Below are positions 26,752-37,020 of a stretch of 64,000 bases of DNA, in pieces. Location of the stretch: positions 1-64,000 of the forward strand of contig NZ_JAKLWS010000009.1 in the NCBI RefSeq assembly GCF_022012475.1, read 5' to 3'. The first letter of the stretch is position 1, and each line of letters begins with the position of its first letter. Below the pieces are notes generated by a model that saw only the letters and a program-made list of their open reading frames with translations, searched no databases and was not told the origin of the DNA. The translations under genes were made by a program, and so were the position numbers. The stretch comes from Rhodohalobacter sulfatireducens. Its GTDB lineage: Bacteria; Bacteroidota; Rhodothermia; Balneolales; Balneolaceae.

Positions 26752-28050
26752 ATGAGCGTATTGAAAAATCAGGACCCTGAACTATATAAATACATAGAAC
26801 AGGAAACAGAAAGAGAGAACAAAAATTTTGAGCTTATTGCCTCTGAAAATTTTGTTTCCAGGGCTACAATTTCAGCAATGGGTACGGTTCTGACCAACAA
26901 ATACGCTGAAGGATACCCCGGCAAAAGATATTATGGAGGCTGCGAACATGTCGATAAAATTGAAGATCTAACTCGCGATCGCGCTAAAAAATTGTTTGAT
27001 GCTGACTGGGTGAATGTACAACCCCATTCGGGTGCATCTGCAAATGCGGCAGTCTATTTAGCATTTATGAATCCGGGTGATACGCTCCTCGGATTGGACC
27101 TGTCACATGGCGGTCATCTCACTCACGGTTCTCCCGTTAACTTCTCGGGAATTACCTACCAGGCAGAATTTTATGGAGTAGAGAAGGACACAGGCCGTAT
27201 CGACCTGGATAAAGTCCGCGATAAAGCTAAAGAGGTTCAACCCCGAATGATCTCCATCGGTGCAAGCGCATATCCCCGTGATTTTGATTACAGTGCCTTC
27301 CGGGATATTGCTGATGAAGTTGGTGCTTTCCTCTGGATGGATATGGCACACACAGCCGGGCTTATTGCTGCCGGTGTATTGAATGATCCCCTTCCCTACA
27401 CAGATGTCATTACAACCACGACTCACAAAACGCTGCGCGGGCCGCGCGGTGGAATGATTCTTTTAGGAAAGGACGGAAAAAACAAGTTGGGAGTAAAGGC
27501 CCGAAAATCCGGTCGAGTTAAAAATATGAGTGAAGTGTTAGATTCGGCGGTTTTTCCAGGTTCTCAAGGAGGTCCATTAATGCACGTGATTGCAGCCAAG
27601 GCAGTTGCTTTTGGAGAAGCACTGAGACCTGAATTTAGAACCTATCAAAAACAGCTCCAGGTTAATGCCAAGCATATGGCGGATGAGTTTAAAAATCGCG
27701 GATATAACCTTGTGAGTGACGGTACGGATAATCACCTGATTTTAGTGGATTTAAGGAATAAGAATCTGACAGGGAAAATTGCAGAGGAATCGTTGGATAA
27801 AGCCGGAATTACCGTGAACAAAAATATGGTGCCTTTTGATACGGAAAGTCCATTCGTTACATCAGGAATACGCCTGGGTACCCCGGCGCTCACAACAAGA
27901 GGTTTCAAAGAAGATCAATTCACAGAAGTTGTACGCTTAATTGATACCGTACTTCAAAACCCAAATGATGAATCAACCTTGAAATCGGTTAAAGAGCAGG
28001 TGCAGGATATCTGTGCTGAATTTCCACTCTATGATTTTGTTGAGGCCTAA
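26752..28050 (+). CDS. glyA: Serine hydroxymethyltransferase
   Basis: A 432-residue PLP enzyme that moves the hydroxymethyl group of serine to tetrahydrofolate, giving glycine and methylene-THF. Diagnostic stretches are [28 protein letters not shown], the PLP-lysine motif [14 protein letters not shown] and the [11 protein letters not shown] loop. Length and motifs are standard. It follows rpiB closely; the glycine and one-carbon units serve the purine and folate genes elsewhere in the window. Confidence 0.98.
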   Translation: MSVLKNQDPELYKYIEQETERENKNFELIASENFVSRATISAMGTVLTNKYAEGYPGKRYYGGCEHVDKIEDLTRDRAKKLFDADWVNVQPHSGASANAAVYLAFMNPGDTLLGLDLSHGGHLTHGSPVNFSGITYQAEFYGVEKDTGRIDLDKVRDKAKEVQPRMISIGASAYPRDFDYSAFRDIADEVGAFLWMDMAHTAGLIAAGVLNDPLPYTDVITTTTHKTLRGPRGGMILLGKDGKNKLGVKARKSGRVKNMSEVLDSAVFPGSQGGPLMHVIAAKAVAFGEALRPEFRTYQKQLQVNAKHMADEFKNRGYNLVSDGTDNHLILVDLRNKNLTGKIAEESLDKAGITVNKNMVPFDTESPFVTSGIRLGTPALTTRGFKEDQFTEVVRLIDTVLQNPNDESTLKSVKEQVQDICAEFPLYDFVEA

Positions 28051-28066
28051 ATAATTTTCCAAAAAA

Positions 28067-28095
28067 TTTGTTGGCGGTTTATTGCTACATATTTG
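28067..28095 (+). promoter_or_regulatory. Possible Bacteroidota-type promoter for tatC
   Basis: TTTG at 28067-28070 and CATATTTG at 28088-28095 resemble the TTTG / TAnnTTTG pair with a 17-base spacer, slightly short, and one mismatch. It would give a leader of about 75 bases before the tatC ATG. Confidence 0.3.
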
Positions 28096-28179
28096 ATAAC
28101 TTTCAACGCTTAAACACGTTGTAATCAACTTCCATAATAAATATCACACCAGATTATTTTTAGAGCAGGTTTAGGATAA

Positions 28180-29040
28180 ATGAGCGAGTCTACAGAAAGT
28201 TCCAACAGAAGTATCATGGGGTCCATTCTACCCAAAGCCAAGCCTCCTAAAAAAGATCCCACTGCATCTATGTCTTTCCTGGATCACCTGGAAGAACTTC
28301 GGTGGAGAATTCTGAAAGGTTTGGCCGGTGTATTTGGCGGCGTAATTATTGCATTCATTTTTTCTGATTTCTTTATCAATGAGTTTATACTCGGGCCGGC
28401 AAAGGAAGATTTTTTCATGTATCAAATTATGCCAATTGATGCCATTGGACTTGAACTAATTTCAAGGCGATTGCCGGGTCAGTTTTTTACCTACTGGGGA
28501 ACTTTGATAATAATTGGAGGAATTATTGGTGCTCCGTTTTTTATCTATCAGTTATGGGCGTTTATAGAACCTGCTCTTGAATCCGGGGAGAAGATAAAGA
28601 CGTTCCTGAACTCCATGTTCATCACGTTCTTTTTCTTCCTTGGTGTATCATTCGGATACCTGATTTTAGTACCTTTCGCAGTCCAGTTCTTTACTCAATT
28701 TGTAATTGCCGATTTTATCAACAATGAGTTTGATATCAATGAATATTTTACATCCGTTGCAGTATGGACTCTTGCATGCGGGGTTATTTTCCAGGTTCCG
28801 GTCATCAGTTGGTTTCTCTCAAAAATTGGGCTTGTTACCCCTGAAGGAATGAAAAAGTTTCGGCGCCACGCAATCATCGGTGCTCTGATTCTCTCTGCTT
28901 TCTTAACACCACCTGACCCGGTTTCACAGGTGATGATTGCCGTTCCGCTTATTTTATTATATCAGCTATCTATACTTCTCAGCAGAATTGCTAATCGTAA
29001 ACGCAAGAAAGAGATGGAAGCTGCGTTTTCTAATCAGTAA
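28180..29040 (+). CDS. tatC: Twin-arginine translocase subunit TatC
   Basis: A 286-residue inner-membrane protein with six hydrophobic helices, the receptor for twin-arginine signal peptides. An N-terminal tail of about 30 residues leads to MSFLDHLEELRWRILKG, the cytosolic signal-binding motif. Later come the FWAFIEPALE-type loop (QLWAFIEPAL) and AFLTPPDPVSQVMIAVPL near the C terminus. It has TTAGGA about 5 bases before the ATG. TatA is not in the window. Clients in the same window may be the Tat-type proteins at 40 and 43 kb. Confidence 0.96.
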   Translation: MSESTESSNRSIMGSILPKAKPPKKDPTASMSFLDHLEELRWRILKGLAGVFGGVIIAFIFSDFFINEFILGPAKEDFFMYQIMPIDAIGLELISRRLPGQFFTYWGTLIIIGGIIGAPFFIYQLWAFIEPALESGEKIKTFLNSMFITFFFFLGVSFGYLILVPFAVQFFTQFVIADFINNEFDINEYFTSVAVWTLACGVIFQVPVISWFLSKIGLVTPEGMKKFRRHAIIGALILSAFLTPPDPVSQVMIAVPLILLYQLSILLSRIANRKRKKEMEAAFSNQ

Positions 29041-29157
29041 ATCATCAATTTGATATATAACATTTATGTTTCTGTTTAAAGAGTCTGTGAATACTGCTAT
29101 TTTAAAAGACTTAATAAGAAACTGAATTTTTTTAAGAAATAATTTCAAAAATATTTA

Positions 29158-29709
29158 ATGGCACAATCCCGATTAATAGTCTTACCACTGCTATTACTTT
29201 TCTTTTCAATTTTTATCTCGTGCGATACTGAGGATCCTTTTTCAATTCCACCACCGGATTTTTCAACAGTTCCGGAGCCGTACGATACATCAAATGTTGA
29301 ATCTGTAGATCTACGTGAAGGTGTCAGAGCCTATATACATGAAGAAGGACATGGAGAGTTTAAAGTATCACCCAGGGACCAGGTATCCGTTTATCTTAGC
29401 CTTCGTACTGATGCAGGTGAAATTATTTACAGTACCTTTTCAAGCGATCGTACAAATCCGGTTACTGTTACAATGAGTGTTGTGGGTGAAACTCAGCAGG
29501 TTTTTGATTATTCAATCATTATGACATACACCCCGGGTTTTAAAATCGGATTACTTGGGATGAAACAGGGGGAACGTCGAACCATCGTAGTGCCGCCGGA
29601 ACAGGGATTTCAGGGCCTTCCGGAGGGACATAATAATTACCAGTACAGGAACAATACGCTTATATATGATATAAGAATTTCCAATATCGGGCCTACGAAG
29701 AGCCAATAA
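29158..29709 (+). CDS. FKBP-type peptidyl-prolyl isomerase lipoprotein
   Basis: A 183-residue lipoprotein (lipobox IFISC, C22) with a single FKBP domain (about 60-178). Recognisable family strands are VSVYLSLRTDAGEIIYST, the helix and turn TPGFKIGLLGMKQGERRTIVVPPEQGFQG, and the last strand NTLIYDIRI. The usual FD of the active-site pocket reads IYST, so isomerase activity may be reduced. An extra loop sits between the second and third strands. It probably helps periplasmic or surface proteins fold. Its end overlaps the convergent alr gene by 17 bases. Confidence 0.82.
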   Translation: MAQSRLIVLPLLLLFFSIFISCDTEDPFSIPPPDFSTVPEPYDTSNVESVDLREGVRAYIHEEGHGEFKVSPRDQVSVYLSLRTDAGEIIYSTFSSDRTNPVTVTMSVVGETQQVFDYSIIMTYTPGFKIGLLGMKQGERRTIVVPPEQGFQGLPEGHNNYQYRNNTLIYDIRISNIGPTKSQ

Positions 29710-30769
29710 ATTCTCTGTAAACTCTCTTTTGGATGTTGGTCATAATTTCGTGGACATTGGTTTTTCCATGGTCGGCCCAGTCGTGAGCCGTCCATGAATC
29801 TTTGCCCATCAATATTCCATGCTGATCAGTTCTAACCTGATCCTGCCCAAGGTAAACCATGATGTAATCCATCGTAACATTTCCAACCTGTGGGTACATT
29901 TTGTTACCAAATCTTACTTGCAGTTTATTGCTGAGAGATCTCGGTATGCCATCTCCATAACCAACAGGAAGTGTGGCCATGAATCCATCCTCTGGACATG
30001 TCCAGGTTGAGGAATAACTGACGACCTCCCCTTTTTTGATGGGACGGACTTGCGCAATGGTTGATTTCCAGGTCAAAACCGGTTTCAGCCAATCATGTCG
30101 CGTTTCTCCGGGATTATAGCCTAACATTCCAAGGCCGGTTCGAATCATATCGAAATGATCGATCTTTGGGTAATTCGCCACAGCACCGGTGTTACTCATA
30201 TGGATTAGCGGCACCTCTTTGAAATGCTCTAAAACTTTCTTGAAACGACGATGTTGAGTTTGAACAAACTCGGAACCCGGATCATCCGCCGTAGCATAGT
30301 GGGAATAGATCCCCGAACAAGATAATCTCTGATTTGCAACGGCAAGTTGTCTCACTTCTTGTGCCTGTTCCGGTTTAAATCCAAGTCTTCCCATCCCCGT
30401 ATCAAAGTTTATTTGATACGATGTACCGTCCATCAAAATGGAAAAATGCGTTTGATGGCTAACAGTAGCAGTTAAGTTATGTGTTTGAAAAGCAGCAGCA
30501 TTTTTGTAAGTGGGAACACCCAGTACCAGAATTGGCTTTTTAATTCCTCTCAGTCGAAGCTCAATAGCCTCATCAACATTTGCAACGGCCAGATAATCAA
30601 CGAATTCTTCTATATGAGCAGAAACTCTGACTGCATCATGGCTGTAAGCATCACACTTAACAACCGCCAGGATTTTTTTGCCGCCAGACTTTTCTTTGAT
30701 GGATACAAGATTTTTAGTGATAGCCGAGAGATCAATCTCAACAATAGAATTGGGAAAGTGAATCTTCAA
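29693..30769 (-). CDS. alr: Alanine racemase
   Basis: A 358-residue PLP enzyme producing D-alanine for peptidoglycan. The PLP lysine is K38 (VVKCDAYSH; most homologues have VVKADAYGH), the substrate loop is NFDTGMGRLG, and GIYSHYATADDP, VVSYSSTW with the catalytic tyrosine, LPVGYGDGIPR and GNVTMDYIMV follow in family order. N121 (codon at 30409-30407) takes the place of the lysine that is carbamylated in many alanine racemases. The only start is TTG, which overlaps the stop of the upstream oxidoreductase (TTGA), so translation depends on that gene. Confidence 0.92.
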   Translation of the reverse strand: MKIHFPNSIVEIDLSAITKNLVSIKEKSGGKKILAVVKCDAYSHDAVRVSAHIEEFVDYLAVANVDEAIELRLRGIKKPILVLGVPTYKNAAAFQTHNLTATVSHQTHFSILMDGTSYQINFDTGMGRLGFKPEQAQEVRQLAVANQRLSCSGIYSHYATADDPGSEFVQTQHRRFKKVLEHFKEVPLIHMSNTGAVANYPKIDHFDMIRTGLGMLGYNPGETRHDWLKPVLTWKSTIAQVRPIKKGEVVSYSSTWTCPEDGFMATLPVGYGDGIPRSLSNKLQVRFGNKMYPQVGNVTMDYIMVYLGQDQVRTDQHGILMGKDSWTAHDWADHGKTNVHEIMTNIQKRVYREFIGSS

Positions 30770-32373
30770 AATGATACTCCAAAAAATTTCTTATTACGCT
30801 TTTTCAGGATGACTTGAGCCGCATTGTATCCTGCAGCTCCAAATACTCCTCCCCCGGGATGACACGACGCACTGGATAAAAACAGATTTTCAATCGGCGT
30901 TTCGTACCGGCTCAACTCGGGTGTTGGCCGAAACATAAACATCTGGTCAAAGTTCATCTCAACATGCATCACATTGCCCCTAAGCAGTCCGTGTTTACGT
31001 TCAATATCCAAAGGGCTCTGAATATACCAATCAATAAGCTTTCCTTTCATATTTGGTGCATATTTTTCTACAACCGAGTAGATTTTCTCTGCTTCGCGCT
31101 CACGGATGTCATCCCAGTGCCTTCCATCTGCCAGTTCATAGGGATGCCACTGCGCCCAGGCAAAGAGTGTATGATTCCCGTCTTTTGCGACTTCAGGATC
31201 GATTTTGGAGAATGTCATCGCCAGCACAGCCGGATCCTTTGGCGGTTGTTTTTTCATATAATCGCCAATCGCCCGGTTCATATAGTCGGTTGATGGAGCT
31301 AACAGCTGCATACCATTATGAATATTTGGGTCATCCGGTGCGGCTGTGTACTGAGGTAGTTCCTCTACCGCACATCGAATCACCATTCCAAAACCATTGC
31401 CCACCTGGATATTTTCGACTTTTTTAAAAAGTGAAGGATCCAATTTTTCACGTCCAACCATTCTCATCATAGTGGTCTGAACGTGAGCATTCGATACAAT
31501 CAAATCCGATTTAAAATAATCATCATTTTCTGTAATCACCCCAACCGCTTTGCCATTTTTGATATCAATTTTTTTGACGGGTTGGTCTGTAATGAACTCT
31601 CCCCCATAGTCTTCGATGAGTTTTTTCATCGCCTGGGTTAACATACCACTCCCTCCTTTTGGATGCTTCGCTCCACTTTGGTGAAGCATCGCCTGCCAGC
31701 CGGCAAAATCCCCGGTAGCAGATTGATCCGGGAGCGGGCCGGACTGAGCTGCGAACCAGGTCAATGCTGCTTTCATGTAGGGACTTTCAAATGAATCATC
31801 CACCACTTTTCCATAACTGCCCAGAATTTTTTGAAGCCCATCCATCTGCTCCCCTTTTTTGAACATTGCTCCATCCTTTATCTGCCCTTTCAGCATTTCA
31901 GTAACAATATTTTTGCCGGTTGGCGGATTCATAAACGCTTTTAGTACATGCCGGTTAATTCGACTCCAGAAATCGACAAACTCTTTGTAATTTCCAACAT
32001 CTTCAGGAGCAACTTTTGAGATGGAATCCAGGGTTCGATCCAGGTCTTTGAAAAAGTGGATTACACCTTTGCCATCCGGAACGGGATAGCTCATAAATGG
32101 ATCCATCTCGATATATTCCAACCCGTAATTGGTCAAACCTAATTCCTCAATTATTCCGGTTTGATGGATCATGATATGAACAGAAGAACCTACATCCATC
32201 CGAAATCCATTCGGGTTTTTTGATGATTTGAACATCGTTTCCGTGCACACAGCACCGCCAATGGTATCACGTTTTTCTATTACACCTACTTTGTATCCGG
32301 CTTTTGCCAAATAACAACCGGTTATAAGGCCATTATGGCCTGAGCCAATAATAATTGCATCAAACTTGTTCAT
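30766..32373 (-). CDS. CrtI/CrtO-like FAD-dependent oxidoreductase
   Basis: A 535-residue flavoprotein of the phytoene desaturase / carotenoid ketolase superfamily, also close in layout to PYROXD2-type proteins. The FAD-binding IIIGSGHNGLITG starts at residue 7, followed by VIEKRDTIGGAVCTE. The middle includes GGSGMLTQAMKKLIEDYGGEF, and the C terminus has the family FAD motif ASCHPGGGVFGAAGYNAAQV. It may act on a carotenoid or another polyene; no phytoene synthase is in the window, so the substrate is open. A well-formed promoter lies upstream, and alr is translated from its tail. Confidence 0.87.
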   Translation of the reverse strand: MNKFDAIIIGSGHNGLITGCYLAKAGYKVGVIEKRDTIGGAVCTETMFKSSKNPNGFRMDVGSSVHIMIHQTGIIEELGLTNYGLEYIEMDPFMSYPVPDGKGVIHFFKDLDRTLDSISKVAPEDVGNYKEFVDFWSRINRHVLKAFMNPPTGKNIVTEMLKGQIKDGAMFKKGEQMDGLQKILGSYGKVVDDSFESPYMKAALTWFAAQSGPLPDQSATGDFAGWQAMLHQSGAKHPKGGSGMLTQAMKKLIEDYGGEFITDQPVKKIDIKNGKAVGVITENDDYFKSDLIVSNAHVQTTMMRMVGREKLDPSLFKKVENIQVGNGFGMVIRCAVEELPQYTAAPDDPNIHNGMQLLAPSTDYMNRAIGDYMKKQPPKDPAVLAMTFSKIDPEVAKDGNHTLFAWAQWHPYELADGRHWDDIREREAEKIYSVVEKYAPNMKGKLIDWYIQSPLDIERKHGLLRGNVMHVEMNFDQMFMFRPTPELSRYETPIENLFLSSASCHPGGGVFGAAGYNAAQVILKKRNKKFFGVSF

Positions 32374-32431
32374 GCTGCGTATGGTTAAAAGTTCGTGGAA
32401 TGAATATTACTTTTTAGTAAGTTCAGATCAA

Positions 32432-32463
32432 CAAATCTAAACGGCTGGTCATTCGGTCACAAA
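32432..32463 (-). promoter_or_regulatory. Promoter of the oxidoreductase-alr unit
   Basis: Read on the minus strand: TTTG (complement of 32460-32463), a 20-base spacer, then TAGATTTG (complement of 32432-32439). This is an exact match to the Bacteroidota TTTG-N(19-21)-TAnnTTTG promoter. Transcription would begin near 32425, about 50 bases before the ATG at 32373. Confidence 0.6.
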
Positions 32464-32488
32464 AATAACATCTATTTAAGATTTAGCT

Positions 32489-34273
32489 ATGCAATTTTTT
32501 AAAACTTTCCTGGCATCCGTTCTTGGAACGCTGATTGCTTTACTCATCATTTTTCTAATCTTTTTTGGAATACTCGCCAGTAGTTCATCTCAACCTGAAC
32601 CCTATATCCGTTCGAATACCGTTCTGAAAGTTAATTTGTCGGGCAGTATTCCTATGCGGGTTGCATATGATCCATTCCAGGAGTTATTTAATCCTCAAAT
32701 GATGAACAGGGTTTCTGTTACCGGATTGAAAGAAAATTTGAAAAAAGCTGCCGCAGATGATAAAATTCCGGGCATTTGGATCGAAGCAAATAATGTAACA
32801 GCCACCTGGGCAAATCTTGAAACGGTTTATCAAGATCTCCGGGAATTTAAAGAGAGCGGCAAATTTATCTACTTTAGTACTGACGATATCGGGATGAATG
32901 AAAAAGCTTATTTCCTGGCTACAGCGGCAGACAGCATCTTCTCACCTCCTGAAACTTTATTTCAATTTAGCGGATTCACGGCTCAACTTACTTTTTACCG
33001 GGAATTGTTGGATAAGATTGGGGTTGAACCTGAAATGCTTCGTGCCGGGCGATACAAATCCGTAGTTGAGCCTTATTTAAATGAATCCAGCTCTCCGGAA
33101 TATCGCGAGCAGATCAACGATATTCTTCAGTCATTTTCCGGTACCTTTGTAGATGCAGTAAGCCAGCGAACAGGTAAGTCGCCTGACGAAATCAACGACT
33201 TAATGAATACGCCTCCAATTAACCGCCTGCAATTTGCTGTTGAAAACGGTTTGATAGATTCACTGATTTACAGTGATCAGGTTGTTGATATCATTAAAGA
33301 AAGAATCGGAGATGATTCTGAAGAGGACCTCAAAACAGTTGACTTTGGACGATACAACAGAGTTTCGAATAGCAGCGCTGGCCTTGAAAGTTCTGAAACA
33401 ACCGATAAAATTGCTGTTATTTACGCGTCAGGCACGATTTTACCGGAGATTGCCGAGTCACCCTTTGATAACAATACAGGAATTACAGCTGGTAATTTTA
33501 AAAAGCAACTAGACGATGCGTTAGAAGACGATGATATTAAATCTATTGTGATACACATTAATAGTCCGGGTGGAGCTGCTACAACCTCCGACATTTTATG
33601 GCATCATATTAAGCAGGCATCCGGGAAAAAACCGGTCATTGCCTCCATGGGATCCGTTGCAGCTTCTGGCGGCTATTATATGGCGATGGGCGCTGATACA
33701 GTTCTTGCAAATAACAACACCATTACAGGGTCTATCGGTGTTGCAAATATGCTCTTTAATGTACAGGAGTTAATGGAAGAGAAAATTGGAATCAACTATG
33801 AGACATTGAAGACTCACGAGTATGCAGACCTTTTTGACCTTACAACCCCTCTGACGGATGATGAGCAGGCGATCTTCGAAGCTAATATTGAGCAGAGTTA
33901 TAATACATTTTTAAGCGTAGTTGCGGAAAACAGGAGGATGTCGGTAGAGCAAGTAGATGCTGTTGCCCAGGGTCGTGTTTACTCCGGTCAACAAGCGCTT
34001 GAAGTTGGTTTGGTTGATGCAATTGGTGATATCGACGATGCCTTGAGAATCGCTGCTGAGATGGCCGAAATTGAGGATTATAAAATCGAAACCTATCCTA
34101 AGAAGCAAGACTTATTCGAAGCCTTTTTTGGAGGAGCCAATGCCCAGGTGAAAAGCTGGATGTTTGGCTGGATACCGCGTGATATTCAATCAGATGTGAA
34201 CGACGTAAATAATCTACTCAACCAAAAAGGAATTCAACATTGGACCCTTCTTCCATACAAAATTGACTCCTGA
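32489..34273 (+). CDS. sppA: Signal peptide peptidase SppA, long (67 kDa) type
   Basis: A 594-residue membrane-anchored serine protease that degrades cleaved signal peptides. One N-terminal transmembrane helix (about 8-32) is followed by two tandem ClpP-like domains, as in E. coli SppA. The general-base lysine is in GRYKSVVEPY (about 189-198) of the first domain, and the nucleophile serine in GSVAASGGYYMAMG of the second (about 388-401). Both catalytic residues are present. The MBL-fold gene begins 5 bases later. The gene diverges from the oxidoreductase-alr unit across 115 bases. Confidence 0.95.
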   Translation: MQFFKTFLASVLGTLIALLIIFLIFFGILASSSSQPEPYIRSNTVLKVNLSGSIPMRVAYDPFQELFNPQMMNRVSVTGLKENLKKAAADDKIPGIWIEANNVTATWANLETVYQDLREFKESGKFIYFSTDDIGMNEKAYFLATAADSIFSPPETLFQFSGFTAQLTFYRELLDKIGVEPEMLRAGRYKSVVEPYLNESSSPEYREQINDILQSFSGTFVDAVSQRTGKSPDEINDLMNTPPINRLQFAVENGLIDSLIYSDQVVDIIKERIGDDSEEDLKTVDFGRYNRVSNSSAGLESSETTDKIAVIYASGTILPEIAESPFDNNTGITAGNFKKQLDDALEDDDIKSIVIHINSPGGAATTSDILWHHIKQASGKKPVIASMGSVAASGGYYMAMGADTVLANNNTITGSIGVANMLFNVQELMEEKIGINYETLKTHEYADLFDLTTPLTDDEQAIFEANIEQSYNTFLSVVAENRRMSVEQVDAVAQGRVYSGQQALEVGLVDAIGDIDDALRIAAEMAEIEDYKIETYPKKQDLFEAFFGGANAQVKSWMFGWIPRDIQSDVNDVNNLLNQKGIQHWTLLPYKIDS

Positions 34274-34278
34274 CATAG

Positions 34279-35124
34279 ATGAAGATTGGTGAATTTACGA
34301 TTGAACAGCTTAGCGAGGGTTTTTTTGAACTTTTCGAGGATGGAACATTCCAAAAAATAGAATCCTCGCGGCTGGATAATCTTAAGGATGATCCAAACAT
34401 CGGGAAGTTCACATCCGCTATTGGGATCGATCCGCTCTTGATACAAAAAAGCGGAAAAAATATATTGGTTGATCCCGGTTTAGGATGGGGATTGGATTCC
34501 GGGAGCCAATACAAAAAAGCTTCAAATGTTGTTACAAACCTGGATATTTTTGATCTGTCACCCCGGGATATTCATTATGTAATCCTCACACACCTTCATT
34601 TTGATCATGCAGCCGGGATTTCCCGTGTATCTGAAGATTTAAAAACAGAACCAACCTTTCCAAACGCTGAGTATATTCTTCACCAAGATGAATGGGATTA
34701 TGCACTCTCACAAATCAACCGGGATATAAAAATACCCGGTGCCGGTTACAAACTGGATGAAATGTACAAGCTGATAGCCGAAGAGAGATTTACATTTGTA
34801 GATCAGGAAATCTATGAACCGGTTGATGGAGTTTTTGCCATAAAGACTGGCGGACACACACCGGGACATATGATCGTAAAATTAAAAGATGGGGATAATT
34901 CTGCTTACTTCATGGGGGATCTTGTACCTACGGAGTATCATCTCAACCACTACTCGATGCGAAATATTGATATTGACCCGCTCCAGTCAAAAAAATCTAA
35001 AACGCTACTGCTCAAACAAGCGCTGAAAGAGAAGGCTGTCATGTTTTTTTATCATTCCCTTTTCAAAAAATCAGGGAAGCTTTCAAGGGATCCACAGAAA
35101 AAATATATCTTGTTGAAACCATAG
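34279..35124 (+). CDS. MBL-fold metallo-hydrolase
   Basis: A 281-residue metallo-beta-lactamase-fold enzyme. The zinc ligands are visible in THLHFDHAAG (HxHxDH), GGHTPGHM and MGDLVPT, with a final histidine in FFYHSLF. The arrangement with a long helical insert and ILHQDEWDYAL resembles quorum-quenching lactonase and related hydrolases, but the reaction cannot be assigned. No signal peptide is present, so it is cytoplasmic. It follows sppA by 5 bases and is probably cotranscribed. Confidence 0.88.
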   Translation: MKIGEFTIEQLSEGFFELFEDGTFQKIESSRLDNLKDDPNIGKFTSAIGIDPLLIQKSGKNILVDPGLGWGLDSGSQYKKASNVVTNLDIFDLSPRDIHYVILTHLHFDHAAGISRVSEDLKTEPTFPNAEYILHQDEWDYALSQINRDIKIPGAGYKLDEMYKLIAEERFTFVDQEIYEPVDGVFAIKTGGHTPGHMIVKLKDGDNSAYFMGDLVPTEYHLNHYSMRNIDIDPLQSKKSKTLLLKQALKEKAVMFFYHSLFKKSGKLSRDPQKKYILLKP

Positions 35125-35266
35125 GCACATCGAAAAGCTTGCCCGGTCAGAATAAAGATTAAAAAACCGATTGAATTGTCAGGCGAATGAAATATTTAAA
35201 ACATTTCAATTCTACCTTTAAAAGAAGTTTGAGGTAACGGCCAAAGCTGCTCGTTGTACCTAGTAC

Positions 35267-35285
35267 GCCGGACAGCTTGTCCGGC
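35267..35285. terminator. Near-perfect palindrome between converging genes
   Basis: GCCGGACAGCTTGTCCGGC forms an 8-base stem around a 3-base loop. It lies between the converging MBL-fold and rho genes. Only a weak T-rich stretch follows on the plus strand and none on the minus strand, so it may be a factor-assisted terminator or a fragment of a dispersed repeat. Confidence 0.4.
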
Positions 35286-35404
35286 AATTCTAAATTTTCA
35301 ATACATCAACATGAAAGAGTCCAGGCAAACTGATTATCTTCACCGTTTTTCTATAGTTAGCACTCCATGATGAGGTAACAGGCAAGGCAACCAGTTGTAA
35401 ATTT

Positions 35405-36940
35405 TTACTGCTTATTCATCGAGATAAGAAATTCCTCATTCGATTTTGTGCCCTTCATCTTATCAAGCAGGAATTCCATCGCCTCAAATGCATTGTAATT
35501 ATTCAGGTAACGTCGCAGTAGAACCACTTTTTCATGCTCCTCTTCAGCAACGATAAGCTCTTCGCGACGAGTTCCACTTTTGAATACATCAATTGCAGGG
35601 AAGATACGTCGTTCAGCAAGTCTTCTGTCAAGAACAAGCTCCATGTTACCCGTTCCCTTAAATTCCTCAAAAATTACATCATCCATGCGGGAGCCGGTTT
35701 CAACCAAGGCAGTGGCGATGATTGTGAGACTTCCCCCACCCTCAATATTTCTTGCAGAACTAAAAAGTTGTCGAGGTGCTTTCAGAGCTTCCGAGTCCAC
35801 ACCACCGGTCATTGTCCGTCCTGAGCTTCCCTGTGCTACGTTATAAGCGCGTGCAAGGCGTGTAATCGAGTCCATCAACAGCAATACATCATGACCACTC
35901 TCTACAAGTCTTTTGGCCTTCTCAAAGACAATTTCGGATAGGCCAACATGGTTTTCGGGTTTTTCATCGAATGTAGAGGCAACAACTTCAGCATCTTTAA
36001 CCGTCCGCTCCATTTCAGTAACCTCTTCCGGTCGTTCATCAACCAAAAGTATGATTATCTTTGTGTCAGGATGATTCCTGTTAACCGCATTCGCTACATT
36101 CCGCAGAATCGTAGTTTTACCGGTCTTGGGTTGGGCAACAATCAAGCCTCTCTGCCCTTTTCCAATAGGTGTAAACATATCCATGATACGAGTTGTATAC
36201 TCTGCAAAATGGTTTTCCAGTTTAAATCTTGAATCAGGATATATCGGCAGCAGGTCTTCAAAATCTTCACGATTGTCCATGTCCCGCGGAATCTTGCCAT
36301 TCACGCCTTCAACCCGAAGCAATGCAAAATATCTCTCACCTACTTTAGGCGGACGGATAATGCCGATCACACAATCCCCTTGCTTCAGTCGGAATCGCTT
36401 TATTTGAGAGGGTGATACATAAATATCATCCGGGCTGGCTTTATAGTTGTAGTTAACAGATCGCAGAAAGCCATAGCCGTCGGGAAGAATCTCAAGCGTT
36501 CCTTCATTCAGGAGAAACTTGCCGAGCTTGGGTTGGATCTCAGCCAACTTCTCTTCAAGTGTATCCGCATCCGATTCAGGAAGCACGTTACTTACGTGCT
36601 TCTTATTCTTTTTTTGATTGTTTCGATGCTGCCTCTTTTGGGAACTGGATGATGTTTTTTTCCTTTTTGGCTTCTCATCATACGTTTGGATGTGAGACTG
36701 TTGCCCATAATTCGAACTCTGAACCTCTTTAGGTTTCGATTCCTTTTTGCGGTTCTTCGAATTTTCTGAGCGATTTTTGTCAACACTATCCTTAATACGA
36801 TCGATAATGCCCTGTTTTTTTAACGTGGAAATACCTTTTAACCCCATTGCCTTTGCAATGGCTTTAAGGTCTTTAACATTTTTTTGATGCAGTGTTTCCA
36901 GGTCGATTTGAAAATCTTTATCGGTTTGATTCTCCGACAT
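35405..36940 (-). CDS. rho: Transcription termination factor Rho
   Basis: A 511-residue hexameric RNA helicase that ends transcription. An N-terminal Rho_N helical motif ([20 protein letters not shown], about 17-36) is followed by a long lysine-, serine- and glutamine-rich insert (about 45-125), typical of Bacteroidota Rho. Then come the RNA-binding cold-shock domain ([23 protein letters not shown]), Walker A APQPKTGKT-type loop (AQPKTGKTT), Walker [10 protein letters not shown], and the Q-loop/R-loop region [20 protein letters not shown]. All core motifs are intact. Short 10-base direct repeats lie on both sides of the gene. Confidence 0.98.
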   Translation of the reverse strand: MSENQTDKDFQIDLETLHQKNVKDLKAIAKAMGLKGISTLKKQGIIDRIKDSVDKNRSENSKNRKKESKPKEVQSSNYGQQSHIQTYDEKPKRKKTSSSSQKRQHRNNQKKNKKHVSNVLPESDADTLEEKLAEIQPKLGKFLLNEGTLEILPDGYGFLRSVNYNYKASPDDIYVSPSQIKRFRLKQGDCVIGIIRPPKVGERYFALLRVEGVNGKIPRDMDNREDFEDLLPIYPDSRFKLENHFAEYTTRIMDMFTPIGKGQRGLIVAQPKTGKTTILRNVANAVNRNHPDTKIIILLVDERPEEVTEMERTVKDAEVVASTFDEKPENHVGLSEIVFEKAKRLVESGHDVLLLMDSITRLARAYNVAQGSSGRTMTGGVDSEALKAPRQLFSSARNIEGGGSLTIIATALVETGSRMDDVIFEEFKGTGNMELVLDRRLAERRIFPAIDVFKSGTRREELIVAEEEHEKVVLLRRYLNNYNAFEAMEFLLDKMKGTKSNEEFLISMNKQ

Positions 36941-37020
36941 AATGAAAGTTTAGTTCAAATATTTAATTCATGTAGAAAAGCGAACAACTTAGTCTCAGTA
37001 GTACGCCGAGGGTAAATTTC

